This document shows positions 50,634 to 57,991 of a stretch of DNA of 64,000 nt, piece after piece. The first letter of the stretch is position 1. Each line of letters begins with the position of its first letter. The stretch spans positions 1 to 64,000 of the IMG/VR virus record IMGVR_UViG_3300020401_000001; one strand, written 5' to 3'. The position numbers and the translations under genes are program-made. This stretch comes from a virus. The notes beneath the pieces are model-generated. The model was not told the DNA's origin. It saw only the letters and a program-made list of their open reading frames with translations, and searched no databases.

Positions 50634-51899
50634 ATGTTCACAGAAATACCAAATTTTCTCACTCATGATGAGTGCGATTTATTTATACAATTAATAGAAA
50701 AACAAAACACTCGTTCACAAGTTGCTGGAAGTGGAAGTGATAATTCTAAAATAGAAGATAGTAGAACTTCTTACACTTCTAATTTTGGCGATAATATGTT
50801 ACTTCCAAAAGCTCTAAAAGACAGGATTGCAGCTCATTTAGACATAGATGTTGCAAGGGGCGAAACATTACAAGGTCAAAAATACGAAGTAGGTCAATAT
50901 TTTAGACCACATTTAGATTGGTTTCAAGGTGATGCATATAACAATCATTGTTTGCATTCTGGAAACAGAACTCACACTTTTATGTTGTATCTAAATGATG
51001 GTTTTGAAGGTGGAGGAACTGATTTTCCAAACCTAGGCAAAACTGTAAAACCAGAAAAAGGAAAAGCTGTAGTTTGGCGCAACATGGATGATAATGGTAA
51101 TGGTATTTCTGACGTTATGCATGAGGGTATGGATGTAACTAAAGGAACTAAATACATAGTTACAAGTTGGTGGAGAGAAAAAGAATTTAATGGGGCTGAA
51201 AACGAAAGACTTGCAAGAGAATTTCATGAAGCACAAAAAAAAGAACAAGAATCTAAGATTGTAAATATAAATCCAAATTTAAAAACATTTAAAACTGTAG
51301 ATGAAATACCTAGGTTTACAGAAAATGGATTTATGAAGGCTAAAGTGCCTCAAGATGTGTGGGGTATAATACAAGACTCATATCACATGTTAAAAGATAA
51401 AGAGGTTGCAGAACATTTTACAGGAAAAGAAGGTATTATAGATACAATAGTTACTGATGCGGAAAGCAGCACACTTTTAAGTTTTGAACATATACCAAAT
51501 ATTAGAACTCAAATACATAAAATGCTCATGCCGTTACATGAAGAGTGGGCAAAAACAAGACTAGAACCATCTTTCGTATATGGTATAAGGTCTTATCAAA
51601 GGGGAGCTACGTTAGCAAAACACGTTGATAGAATAGCTACTCATCATATATCTACTATTATTATTGTAGACAAAGACTTAAAGTGCGGTTGTCAAACTAA
51701 AGAGTTTGGTGATGATTGGGCTTTAGATATACAGGGTCATGACGGACAGTGGTATGAAGTTTTTGCTGAGCCAGGAGAGATGATATTGTACGAATCTGCT
51801 GTTTGTGAACACGGTAGAGACAAACCTTTTCAGGGAACAAGCTTTAAAAACTTTTACACACACTACAAGTTAGTGGATTACCAGTATGCGGGACAATAA
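50634..51899 (+). CDS. Prolyl 4-hydroxylase-type protein with two 2OG-Fe(II) domains
   Basis: A 421-residue protein. Domain 1 (1-185) has the prolyl 4-hydroxylase order: DSRTSYTS (42-49), YFRPHLDWF with iron ligands His93 and Asp95, LNDGFEGGGTDFP, KGKAVVWRN, and HEGMDVTKGTKYIVTSWWRE with His163 and Lys173 (2-oxoglutarate). Domain 2 (about 300-415) has LAKHVDRIATHH (His329, Asp331), EPGEMILYES and CEHGRDKPFQGTSF (His392, Arg394), a second, more divergent 2OG-Fe(II) site. Enzymes of this type hydroxylate proline at C4 using O2 and 2-oxoglutarate. It lies 43 nt behind the proline-rich array and overlaps the next gene, so the X-Pro tracts are the natural substrate candidates. Confidence 0.82.
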   Translation: MFTEIPNFLTHDECDLFIQLIEKQNTRSQVAGSGSDNSKIEDSRTSYTSNFGDNMLLPKALKDRIAAHLDIDVARGETLQGQKYEVGQYFRPHLDWFQGDAYNNHCLHSGNRTHTFMLYLNDGFEGGGTDFPNLGKTVKPEKGKAVVWRNMDDNGNGISDVMHEGMDVTKGTKYIVTSWWREKEFNGAENERLAREFHEAQKKEQESKIVNINPNLKTFKTVDEIPRFTENGFMKAKVPQDVWGIIQDSYHMLKDKEVAEHFTGKEGIIDTIVTDAESSTLLSFEHIPNIRTQIHKMLMPLHEEWAKTRLEPSFVYGIRSYQRGATLAKHVDRIATHHISTIIIVDKDLKCGCQTKEFGDDWALDIQGHDGQWYEVFAEPGEMILYESAVCEHGRDKPFQGTSFKNFYTHYKLVDYQYAGQ

Positions 51900-54456
51900 A
51901 TACATTTCTTTTGACCCGTGGTGGGGTGGTTTTTCTAACATAAGAATGACGTATGAATTAGTAGGAGCTTTATCTGTTATAACTGGTAGGACAATAATTT
52001 TACCTCACAAAATATATTGTTTATTCTTATCAGAATGGCAAGATAAAAAAACATGGTTTGACATGTTTGATGCTTTAGATAAAAAAAAATTTAGAAAGCA
52101 TTTTGATTGTATAGAATATTATGACATTCCAGAATATGAAAATCTTGAAAACGATACGCAATATTTCGAAAATATTTCGTCTGTTGCGAAAGTTATTACT
52201 TTTGGCGACAAAGACGGACAACTAGGTCCTATGAAAGGTCCTGGTAACGATTATGTCTTAACATGTGGCATAGAGGACCATAGCGAGTTTAACATTTTTA
52301 AAGACGACAGACAAGTCATAGATTTAGAGTGTGATGATAAGTTCATGCACTTTCCAAGAAACTTGTTCGGTCATTTTTATTATCATGTATATGGCAAAAC
52401 ACCTGTTATTAGAAACAGGATAAAAGAGAAAGTAAACTTAGGGATACAGTATAGACCTGATATTTTTGAGAAAGCTAAAAAGATTACAGACAAACTAGGT
52501 GAATTTAATGCTATTCATGTTAGAAGAAATGACTTTTTGCAGGTAAGAAAAGATATTGCAGAGCGTCAAACAGTAAACCTTCTAGATGATATTTCTAACA
52601 GAATACCTAACGACAAGCCTTTATTTATAGCTACAGACGAAAAAGACAAGTCTGTATTTTTGCCATTAAAAAAGAAATACAACGTATTATATCTAACTGA
52701 TTTTCCACAATCAGGAGTAAACGACACTGACGATTTGCTTTTAGACCAAGTTGTATGCTCTCAAGCAGATATTTTTTTAGGTAGTCACCTATCGACTTTT
52801 TCTGACTACGTAAACATTATTAGAGGTCAGCAAAATAAAAAAGATTTTCACAGAGAAGGAACTAACTTTAACAGACCTAAAATATCATATAATAGATTTC
52901 CATGGGAAGTAGAAGAGTATGGATGGGATAAAACGTGGAGTTTTCATTGGGAATATGAACAATCATACTTTAACATAGCTGTATATGGGTCTCACAACGC
53001 TTCTGTTGCATTATCCCACAAAGCTGATGTTCTTGAGGTAGTAGAGTTAGAAAGGTTTGTAAACAAGAAAAACGCAGCTTTTTATTTTCATTTTCCAGAA
53101 GAAAACCCAGACGATTTGACTTTGCAAATACATAATTATTTTGTTAAAAAATATGGTAGTTATGTGTATGATAATTGCTTATACAATAGCTGTTTAACTA
53201 ATATAAACGTTTTGCCTGCTAAAAACTATGAGTGGGTAGGACATCATCTTGCTCATGTAAACAATGTTATATTCCAATCGCCAGCGAAAAAAAGTTTAAA
53301 TATATCTTTTGATGGGGGCTCTGATGAAGGGCATTTTAATATATATAGAACTGAAGAAGATAAGGTGCCAGAAAAAATATTTTCTACAAAACAAGATATA
53401 TGCGTCCCCTATGCTGCTGTAGCCCACTATCTGTCTCCAATAAAACAAGAAGAAAATTGGTGGTGGGGTAACTTGGTATATGCAGGTAAGCTTATGGGAC
53501 TGTCTGCATACGGGACAGTAAATCAAGATGACTATGATAAAATGTATCGCTACTTTAAGATGCAACAAACAGATAATGTAAATACAGCGCATGAAAACTT
53601 CCAAAGAATATTTAATGTAAGTCCTGAAAAAAGATTTGATGAAGAAAAATCTTACGACTTAGCCGCTGCTACACAAAAAGTTTTTGAGGATATATTTAAA
53701 GAAACTATAGACCCTTTTGTTGAGACGCATAAAGATTATGAGTTACAGTTTAGTGGAGGTGGCGCCTTAAATGTTATAAACAACGCTAAATGGGACGCTT
53801 TTGTTAGTCCTAATCCTGACGATAGAGGATTATCTGTAGGGATGTTGTTTCATAAAATAAAACCTGGTCATGTTGTTGACACAAAATATTTAGGCTCAGA
53901 AATGTTTGGTATGTATACACAACACAAACCATACAGCATTGACGAGATGTGTGAGGATTTATTAGAAGGCAAAATAATTGGTTTATGTCAAGGACGTGGA
54001 GAGCACGGAGCAAGAGCTTTGTGTAATAGAAGCATACTATGTCTGCCTAAAAAAGGTTTCAAAGAAAAACTTAATGACCAAGTAAAACATAGAGAGGCTT
54101 TCCGACCTTTCGCACCTGTATGTAGAAAGGAGGATGCTAACACGTGGTTTGATTTTGGAAAACACACTGAATATATGAGCCACAACGCAACAGTTAAAAA
54201 TGTAAATAAAAGTATACAATCTATAATACACAAAGACTATACCGCTAGGTTACAAACAGTCACCTCGTCATCAAATCCCTTTGTTTATTTACTTTTAACT
54301 AGAATGAAGGAATTAGGTCATGAGCCAATATTAATAAACACATCGTTTAATGTAATGGGAAAACCTATAATAAATCAGTGGCAGGAAGCTATAAGTATGC
54401 TGAATGATACTGGATTAGACATATTAACTGACGGCAAAAGTAAAATTTATGGATAG
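51886..54456 (+). CDS. O-fucosyltransferase-like / carbamoyltransferase fusion
   Basis: An 856-residue two-domain enzyme. N-terminal part (about 1-330) resembles protein O-fucosyltransferases: FDPWWGGFSNIRMTYELVGA, GRTIILP, AIHVRRNDF (209-217) at the GDP-sugar site, and LGSHLSTFSDYVNIIRG. C-terminal part (about 360-856) is a NodU/CmcH/TobZ carbamoyltransferase: GSHNASVAL, HHLAH (453-457, metal His), FDGGSDEGHF, GKLMGLSAYG, GGGALNVINNAKW, GRGEHGARALCNRSI (703-717), KHREAFRPFAP and INTSFNVMGKPI. It could add a GDP-linked L-sugar and then carbamoylate it. It overlaps the hydroxylase gene by 14 nt and the next by 8 nt. Confidence 0.82.
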   Translation: MRDNKYISFDPWWGGFSNIRMTYELVGALSVITGRTIILPHKIYCLFLSEWQDKKTWFDMFDALDKKKFRKHFDCIEYYDIPEYENLENDTQYFENISSVAKVITFGDKDGQLGPMKGPGNDYVLTCGIEDHSEFNIFKDDRQVIDLECDDKFMHFPRNLFGHFYYHVYGKTPVIRNRIKEKVNLGIQYRPDIFEKAKKITDKLGEFNAIHVRRNDFLQVRKDIAERQTVNLLDDISNRIPNDKPLFIATDEKDKSVFLPLKKKYNVLYLTDFPQSGVNDTDDLLLDQVVCSQADIFLGSHLSTFSDYVNIIRGQQNKKDFHREGTNFNRPKISYNRFPWEVEEYGWDKTWSFHWEYEQSYFNIAVYGSHNASVALSHKADVLEVVELERFVNKKNAAFYFHFPEENPDDLTLQIHNYFVKKYGSYVYDNCLYNSCLTNINVLPAKNYEWVGHHLAHVNNVIFQSPAKKSLNISFDGGSDEGHFNIYRTEEDKVPEKIFSTKQDICVPYAAVAHYLSPIKQEENWWWGNLVYAGKLMGLSAYGTVNQDDYDKMYRYFKMQQTDNVNTAHENFQRIFNVSPEKRFDEEKSYDLAAATQKVFEDIFKETIDPFVETHKDYELQFSGGGALNVINNAKWDAFVSPNPDDRGLSVGMLFHKIKPGHVVDTKYLGSEMFGMYTQHKPYSIDEMCEDLLEGKIIGLCQGRGEHGARALCNRSILCLPKKGFKEKLNDQVKHREAFRPFAPVCRKEDANTWFDFGKHTEYMSHNATVKNVNKSIQSIIHKDYTARLQTVTSSSNPFVYLLLTRMKELGHEPILINTSFNVMGKPIINQWQEAISMLNDTGLDILTDGKSKIYG

Positions 54457-55303
54457 AATATTTTTAAGTATAGCATCATATAGAGACCCAGACTTAATAA
54501 ACACAATAAAAGACGCACACAAAAGGGCTGACAGACCTGATAGAATAACATTTGGAGTATTGTTTCAGGGCACTAAAGAAGAGATGAACACTTTTCTTTC
54601 TGAAGCCGTAGGAAAAATGAATGTTAAATATGTGCACCATAACGATACAAAAGGAACAGGATGGGCAAGAAATATCCTTACAAGAGACATGCTTGAGGAT
54701 GAAGAGTATTGGTTGCAAATAGATTCACACACAAGATTTATTGAAGGATGGGACACAAAGCTTATTAATTTATATAATAAAATAGGAGAAGATTGTCTTA
54801 TATCAGCATACCCTCCACACTTCGGAATGAACGAGTCCTATGATGTATATACAACTAAAACCCTAAACAACAAAGCTTTAGTAGAGGGCTTTACCGATGT
54901 GTTCAGTTTTGAAAACACTGTAGGAAAAATTCCTGAGCAAGAATATGAAGAGTCAATAACGGCTGCGGGGGCTTTTCAGTTTACAAAAAGACATGTAGCA
55001 AAATCTATGACGTTCGATGCATATTTTAATCCATGGATGGACCAAGAAATTTCTTCTTGTTTGGCATGGATGAATGGATTTAACATTTATGCGCCTAGAG
55101 ATGCTGTATTGTGGCACTGTTATGAAGATAATCATATAGGGTCTAATGAAAAATGGAGAGGTCTGGTAGCTGACGAAGTAAAAGTTACTGGTTACGAAGA
55201 CAAGCCCTTTGATATTATAAAACACTGGCATACAAAGAGAAACTGGAATCAGTGGAAAGATAGGGTTCTTGTAGATATTAATGATTTAAAAAAAGAAAAA
55301 TGA
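54449..55303 (+). CDS. GlcNAc-transferase of the Skp1 hydroxyproline type (GT60-like)
   Basis: A 284-residue glycosyltransferase. The start IFLSIASYRDPDLINTI, then PDRITFGVLFQG, KGTGWARNIL, YWLQIDSHTRFIEGWD with DSH (92-94) at the metal/nucleotide site, and LISAYPP match the 'Glycosyltransferase (GlcNAc)' family (PF11397). A characterised member, Dictyostelium Gnt1 (CAZy GT60), adds GlcNAc to hydroxyproline of Skp1. Here it lies two genes behind a prolyl 4-hydroxylase, which is the same biochemical order. Sugar donor and acceptor for this protein are inferred. Overlaps both neighbours. Confidence 0.8.
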   Translation: MDRIFLSIASYRDPDLINTIKDAHKRADRPDRITFGVLFQGTKEEMNTFLSEAVGKMNVKYVHHNDTKGTGWARNILTRDMLEDEEYWLQIDSHTRFIEGWDTKLINLYNKIGEDCLISAYPPHFGMNESYDVYTTKTLNNKALVEGFTDVFSFENTVGKIPEQEYEESITAAGAFQFTKRHVAKSMTFDAYFNPWMDQEISSCLAWMNGFNIYAPRDAVLWHCYEDNHIGSNEKWRGLVADEVKVTGYEDKPFDIIKHWHTKRNWNQWKDRVLVDINDLKKEK

Positions 55304-56283
55304 AAACAGCTTTAGTTTTAGGTGGTGGAGGTTTTATAGGCTCACACCTTATAAAAAGATTAAAAGAAGAAGGCTACTATGTTAGAGCAGTAGACTTAAA
55401 AAAACCTGAATTTTGGAAAACAGTAGCAGACGACTTTATTGTTGGAGATTTAAGATGGAGTCATATATGCTCTGCCGCATTCAGACCTTTAGAAGGAAAA
55501 AGAAAATTCGATGAGGTTTATCAGCTTGCTGCCGATATGGGTGGCGCTGGTTATCTGTTTACTGGTGATAGTGATGCAGATATTATGCACAACTCTGCCT
55601 TAATCAATATGAATGTATTAAGGGAATGCGTTGTTGATGAGCATGCTCCTGGTAGAATATTTTACGCAAGTAGCGCCTGTGTGTATCCAGAGTACAATCA
55701 GCTGGACCCAGAAAGCCCAAAATGTACAGAAGATAGCGTATATCCTGCTGAACCTGACTCTGAATATGGATGGGAAAAATTGTTTAGTGAAAGAATGTAC
55801 ATGGCTTTTGCAAGAAATAAAAACTTAGATGTAAGGATAGGAAGGTTTCATGGAATCTTTGGACCATACGGAACATGGACTGACGGCAAAGAAAAAGCTC
55901 CTGCTGCAATTTGTAGAAAAGTTGCAGAATCAAACGATAGTATAGAAATATGGGGAGATGGAGAACAAACTAGGTCGTTTATGTATATAGATGATGCTAT
56001 TGATACAGTCCGTAAATTTATGATGAACAAAGGATTTCAGGGACCAATGAATATAGGTTCTGAAGAAATGGTATCTATAAATAACTATGCACGCATAGTA
56101 ATGGAAGTTGCAAAAAAAGATTTGGATATTGTGCACATAGAAGGTCCACAAGGTGTGAGAGGAAGAAACTCAGACAACACATTAATGGAGCAAGAATTGA
56201 ACTGGACTCCAGGCGGTAGTCTTAGAGATGGTGTGGAAAAAACGTACAAGTGGATTGAAGAGCAGGTGCAAAAACTGTCTTAG
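55300..56283 (+). CDS. GDP-mannose 3,5-epimerase
   Basis: A 327-residue extended SDR that in plants converts GDP-D-mannose to GDP-L-galactose. Visible: GGGGFIGSHL (8-17), LAADMGGAGY, SSACVYPEYNQ with Cys127 (plant Cys145), SEYGWEKLFSE with Tyr156 and Lys160, GRFHGIFGPYGTW, GKEKAPAAICRKV with Lys199 (plant Lys217), WGDGEQTRSFMYIDDA, MNIGSEEMVSIN and GPQGVRGRNSDNT. These long matches set it apart from UDP-glucose epimerases. It would supply donor for the O-fucosyltransferase-like domain. It overlaps the GT gene by 4 nt. Confidence 0.83.
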   Translation: MKTALVLGGGGFIGSHLIKRLKEEGYYVRAVDLKKPEFWKTVADDFIVGDLRWSHICSAAFRPLEGKRKFDEVYQLAADMGGAGYLFTGDSDADIMHNSALINMNVLRECVVDEHAPGRIFYASSACVYPEYNQLDPESPKCTEDSVYPAEPDSEYGWEKLFSERMYMAFARNKNLDVRIGRFHGIFGPYGTWTDGKEKAPAAICRKVAESNDSIEIWGDGEQTRSFMYIDDAIDTVRKFMMNKGFQGPMNIGSEEMVSINNYARIVMEVAKKDLDIVHIEGPQGVRGRNSDNTLMEQELNWTPGGSLRDGVEKTYKWIEEQVQKLS

Positions 56284-56292
56284 ATAAATTAG

Positions 56293-56300
56293 TAAATTTG
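56293..56300 (+). promoter_or_regulatory. Possible -7 element at end of modification locus
   Basis: TAAATTTG fits TAnnTTTG, 4 nt before ATG 56305. No -33 TTTG at 17-23 nt. It lies at the point where tail genes resume after the sugar genes. Confidence 0.35.
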
Positions 56301-56304
56301 TGCT

Positions 56305-57045
56305 ATGGCAAACTACGAGAACAAAACAGTTGGGTTTAGTGAAATAAATAACGGCTGGACGTCATTTTATTCTTACATTCCTGAAGATATGGTCTACATG
56401 AAGTCAGACTTTTACACTTTTAAGGGCGGTAATATATACAAACATAACATTGATGACGCTTCTCGTAACAAATTTTACGATAAATATTATCCTAGCAAGG
56501 TTGAAACTATCATAAATGATGACCCAGAAGCTGTGAAAAACTTTAGAACTCTTAATATGGAAGGCTCTTCTGCTTTCTGGAGAGTAGAAATAAACACAGA
56601 CTTAGATAAAGGCGGAGCAACTTATGATGATTTTGAAGAGAGAGAGCGATTGTTTAAAGCTCACATCAGAACTGACAGAGACGACAATCTTAATTTAGAA
56701 AGACTTACCGTGCAAGGGCTAGGTACACTAATATCTACAAATGGCACATCTATGTATTTTAGATTTATAGATAACGCCATTGAGTATGGTGACTTCGTTT
56801 ATAAAATATATGGTAAATCGTATACGTATTTAGGTAAAATTATTGCTGTATTTGAAGATTATATTATGTTAGACTCTATAGCTGACCCAGTAGACCCTGG
56901 TCAATTTTGTTTTGCTACAAAAGACCCAGTGATAGAAAGCTATGGATTGAAAGGATATTTTGGCAGCTTTACGTGTACAAGTTATGAATCAACTCCAATA
57001 GAATTGTTTGCAGTTGGTACAGAAGTAACGCAAAGCAGTAAATAA
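56305..57045 (+). CDS. Tail protein, probable detached C-terminal domain of the 41181-type protein
   Basis: A 246-residue protein. The order VGFSEINNGWTSFYSYIPED, DFYTFKGGNIYKHN, NKFYDKYYPSKVETIINDDP and KNFRTLNMEGSSAFW matches, from memory, the C-terminal part of large tail proteins like that at 41181 in related phages (FSE-x-x-x-GW-S-F-x-S, TF-x-x-G-x-x-W-x-H, NFY, FND-P-x-x-x-K-x-F-x-x-NYEGS). Here it is a separate gene about 11 kb away from the body. It is probably still part of the tail. Confidence 0.62.
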   Translation: MANYENKTVGFSEINNGWTSFYSYIPEDMVYMKSDFYTFKGGNIYKHNIDDASRNKFYDKYYPSKVETIINDDPEAVKNFRTLNMEGSSAFWRVEINTDLDKGGATYDDFEERERLFKAHIRTDRDDNLNLERLTVQGLGTLISTNGTSMYFRFIDNAIEYGDFVYKIYGKSYTYLGKIIAVFEDYIMLDSIADPVDPGQFCFATKDPVIESYGLKGYFGSFTCTSYESTPIELFAVGTEVTQSSK

Positions 57046-57049
57046 TTTA

Positions 57050-57475
57050 ATGAAATTAAAATTAAGAAGGCTAGTAGAATCAGATTACGATACTCTAGTA
57101 AAATGGTGGAAAGATTGGAAGTGGGAACCAATACCTCAAGACTTTCTGCCTGAAAACGGAACAGGTGGCTTTATGGTCACTAAGGATAAAAAAGAGATAT
57201 GTGCAGGTTTCATATACCTGACTAACTCTAAAGTTGCTTGGATTGAGTTTGTAATATCAAACAAGCAGTATAAGGGAAAGGATAGAAAAGATGCTATCCA
57301 ATTTTTAATAAACAGCTTATCTGCTGTAGCTCAAGAAACAGGAGCTAAATATGGATACGCTGTATTAAAACATAAGGGACTGAAGTTTTATTATGAAAAC
57401 TCAGGTTTTTTTGAAAGTGATAGGAATATAACAGAAATGATAACAATATGGCAATCGCAACAGGAACAGCAATAG
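57050..57475 (+). CDS. GNAT-like acetyltransferase fold protein
   Basis: A 141-residue protein: MKLKLRRLVESDYDTLVKWW, DFLPENGTGGFMV, ICAGFIYLTNSKVAWIEFVI and a C-terminal FYYENSGFFESDRNITEM. The strand/helix order and the final YY-x-x-x-GF fit the GNAT fold. Similar proteins lie among tail genes of marine phages. The acetyl-CoA loop is not clearly typical, so enzymatic activity is uncertain. It ends 28 nt inside the next gene. Confidence 0.58.
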   Translation: MKLKLRRLVESDYDTLVKWWKDWKWEPIPQDFLPENGTGGFMVTKDKKEICAGFIYLTNSKVAWIEFVISNKQYKGKDRKDAIQFLINSLSAVAQETGAKYGYAVLKHKGLKFYYENSGFFESDRNITEMITIWQSQQEQQ

Positions 57476-57981
57476 CAATAGGAGCGGCAACAGCAGCAGC
57501 AGCTGGAGGAGCACAAGCAATAAGCGGTGCGGTCCGTGCAAAGCGTGCTAAAAGAGATTTAGAAAACTACGAAAGACAAGAGGTTACAGACTTAGCTAGT
57601 GATATGAGAGTATCAGACCTCGGTGAGCAAAGGAACGTGGAGAACATAATGCAAAGCGAAGCTAACCAAACAGAAGCGGTACAAATGGGTGGTGCTAGAG
57701 CAGTAATAGGAGCTACATCAGGTATTCAAGCAAACACTTCAAATGCTTTAGCGGCTTCTGCTGTTCGAACTGACGAGAAGCTTGCTAATTTACAAAACGT
57801 AAAATATCAAGAAAAAGTTCGTGGCTTTAATACTGTAGAAGCTAGACAAAACCAAGATATAGCTGGAATGGCTGCTGAGATGCAAGCAGGGCGTGCAGCG
57901 GTTCAACAAGGATTACAAACTGTAGCTGGTGTACCTATGAAAGCTCTTGACGTAGCAGCACAAGCAGGAGCTTTAACATAA
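57448..57981 (+). CDS. Small internal virion protein candidate
   Basis: A 177-residue Ala/Gln-rich protein. The N-terminus has an Ala/Gly hydrophobic stretch (AIAIGAATAAAAGGAQAISG), then long helices (YERQEVTDLASDMRVSDL, EARQNQDIAGMAAEM). Podophage ejection proteins of the T7 gp14 type have this make-up and stand directly before larger internal proteins, as here. Confidence 0.55.
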   Translation: MAIATGTAIAIGAATAAAAGGAQAISGAVRAKRAKRDLENYERQEVTDLASDMRVSDLGEQRNVENIMQSEANQTEAVQMGGARAVIGATSGIQANTSNALAASAVRTDEKLANLQNVKYQEKVRGFNTVEARQNQDIAGMAAEMQAGRAAVQQGLQTVAGVPMKALDVAAQAGALT

Positions 57982-57991
57982 AAAATATATT

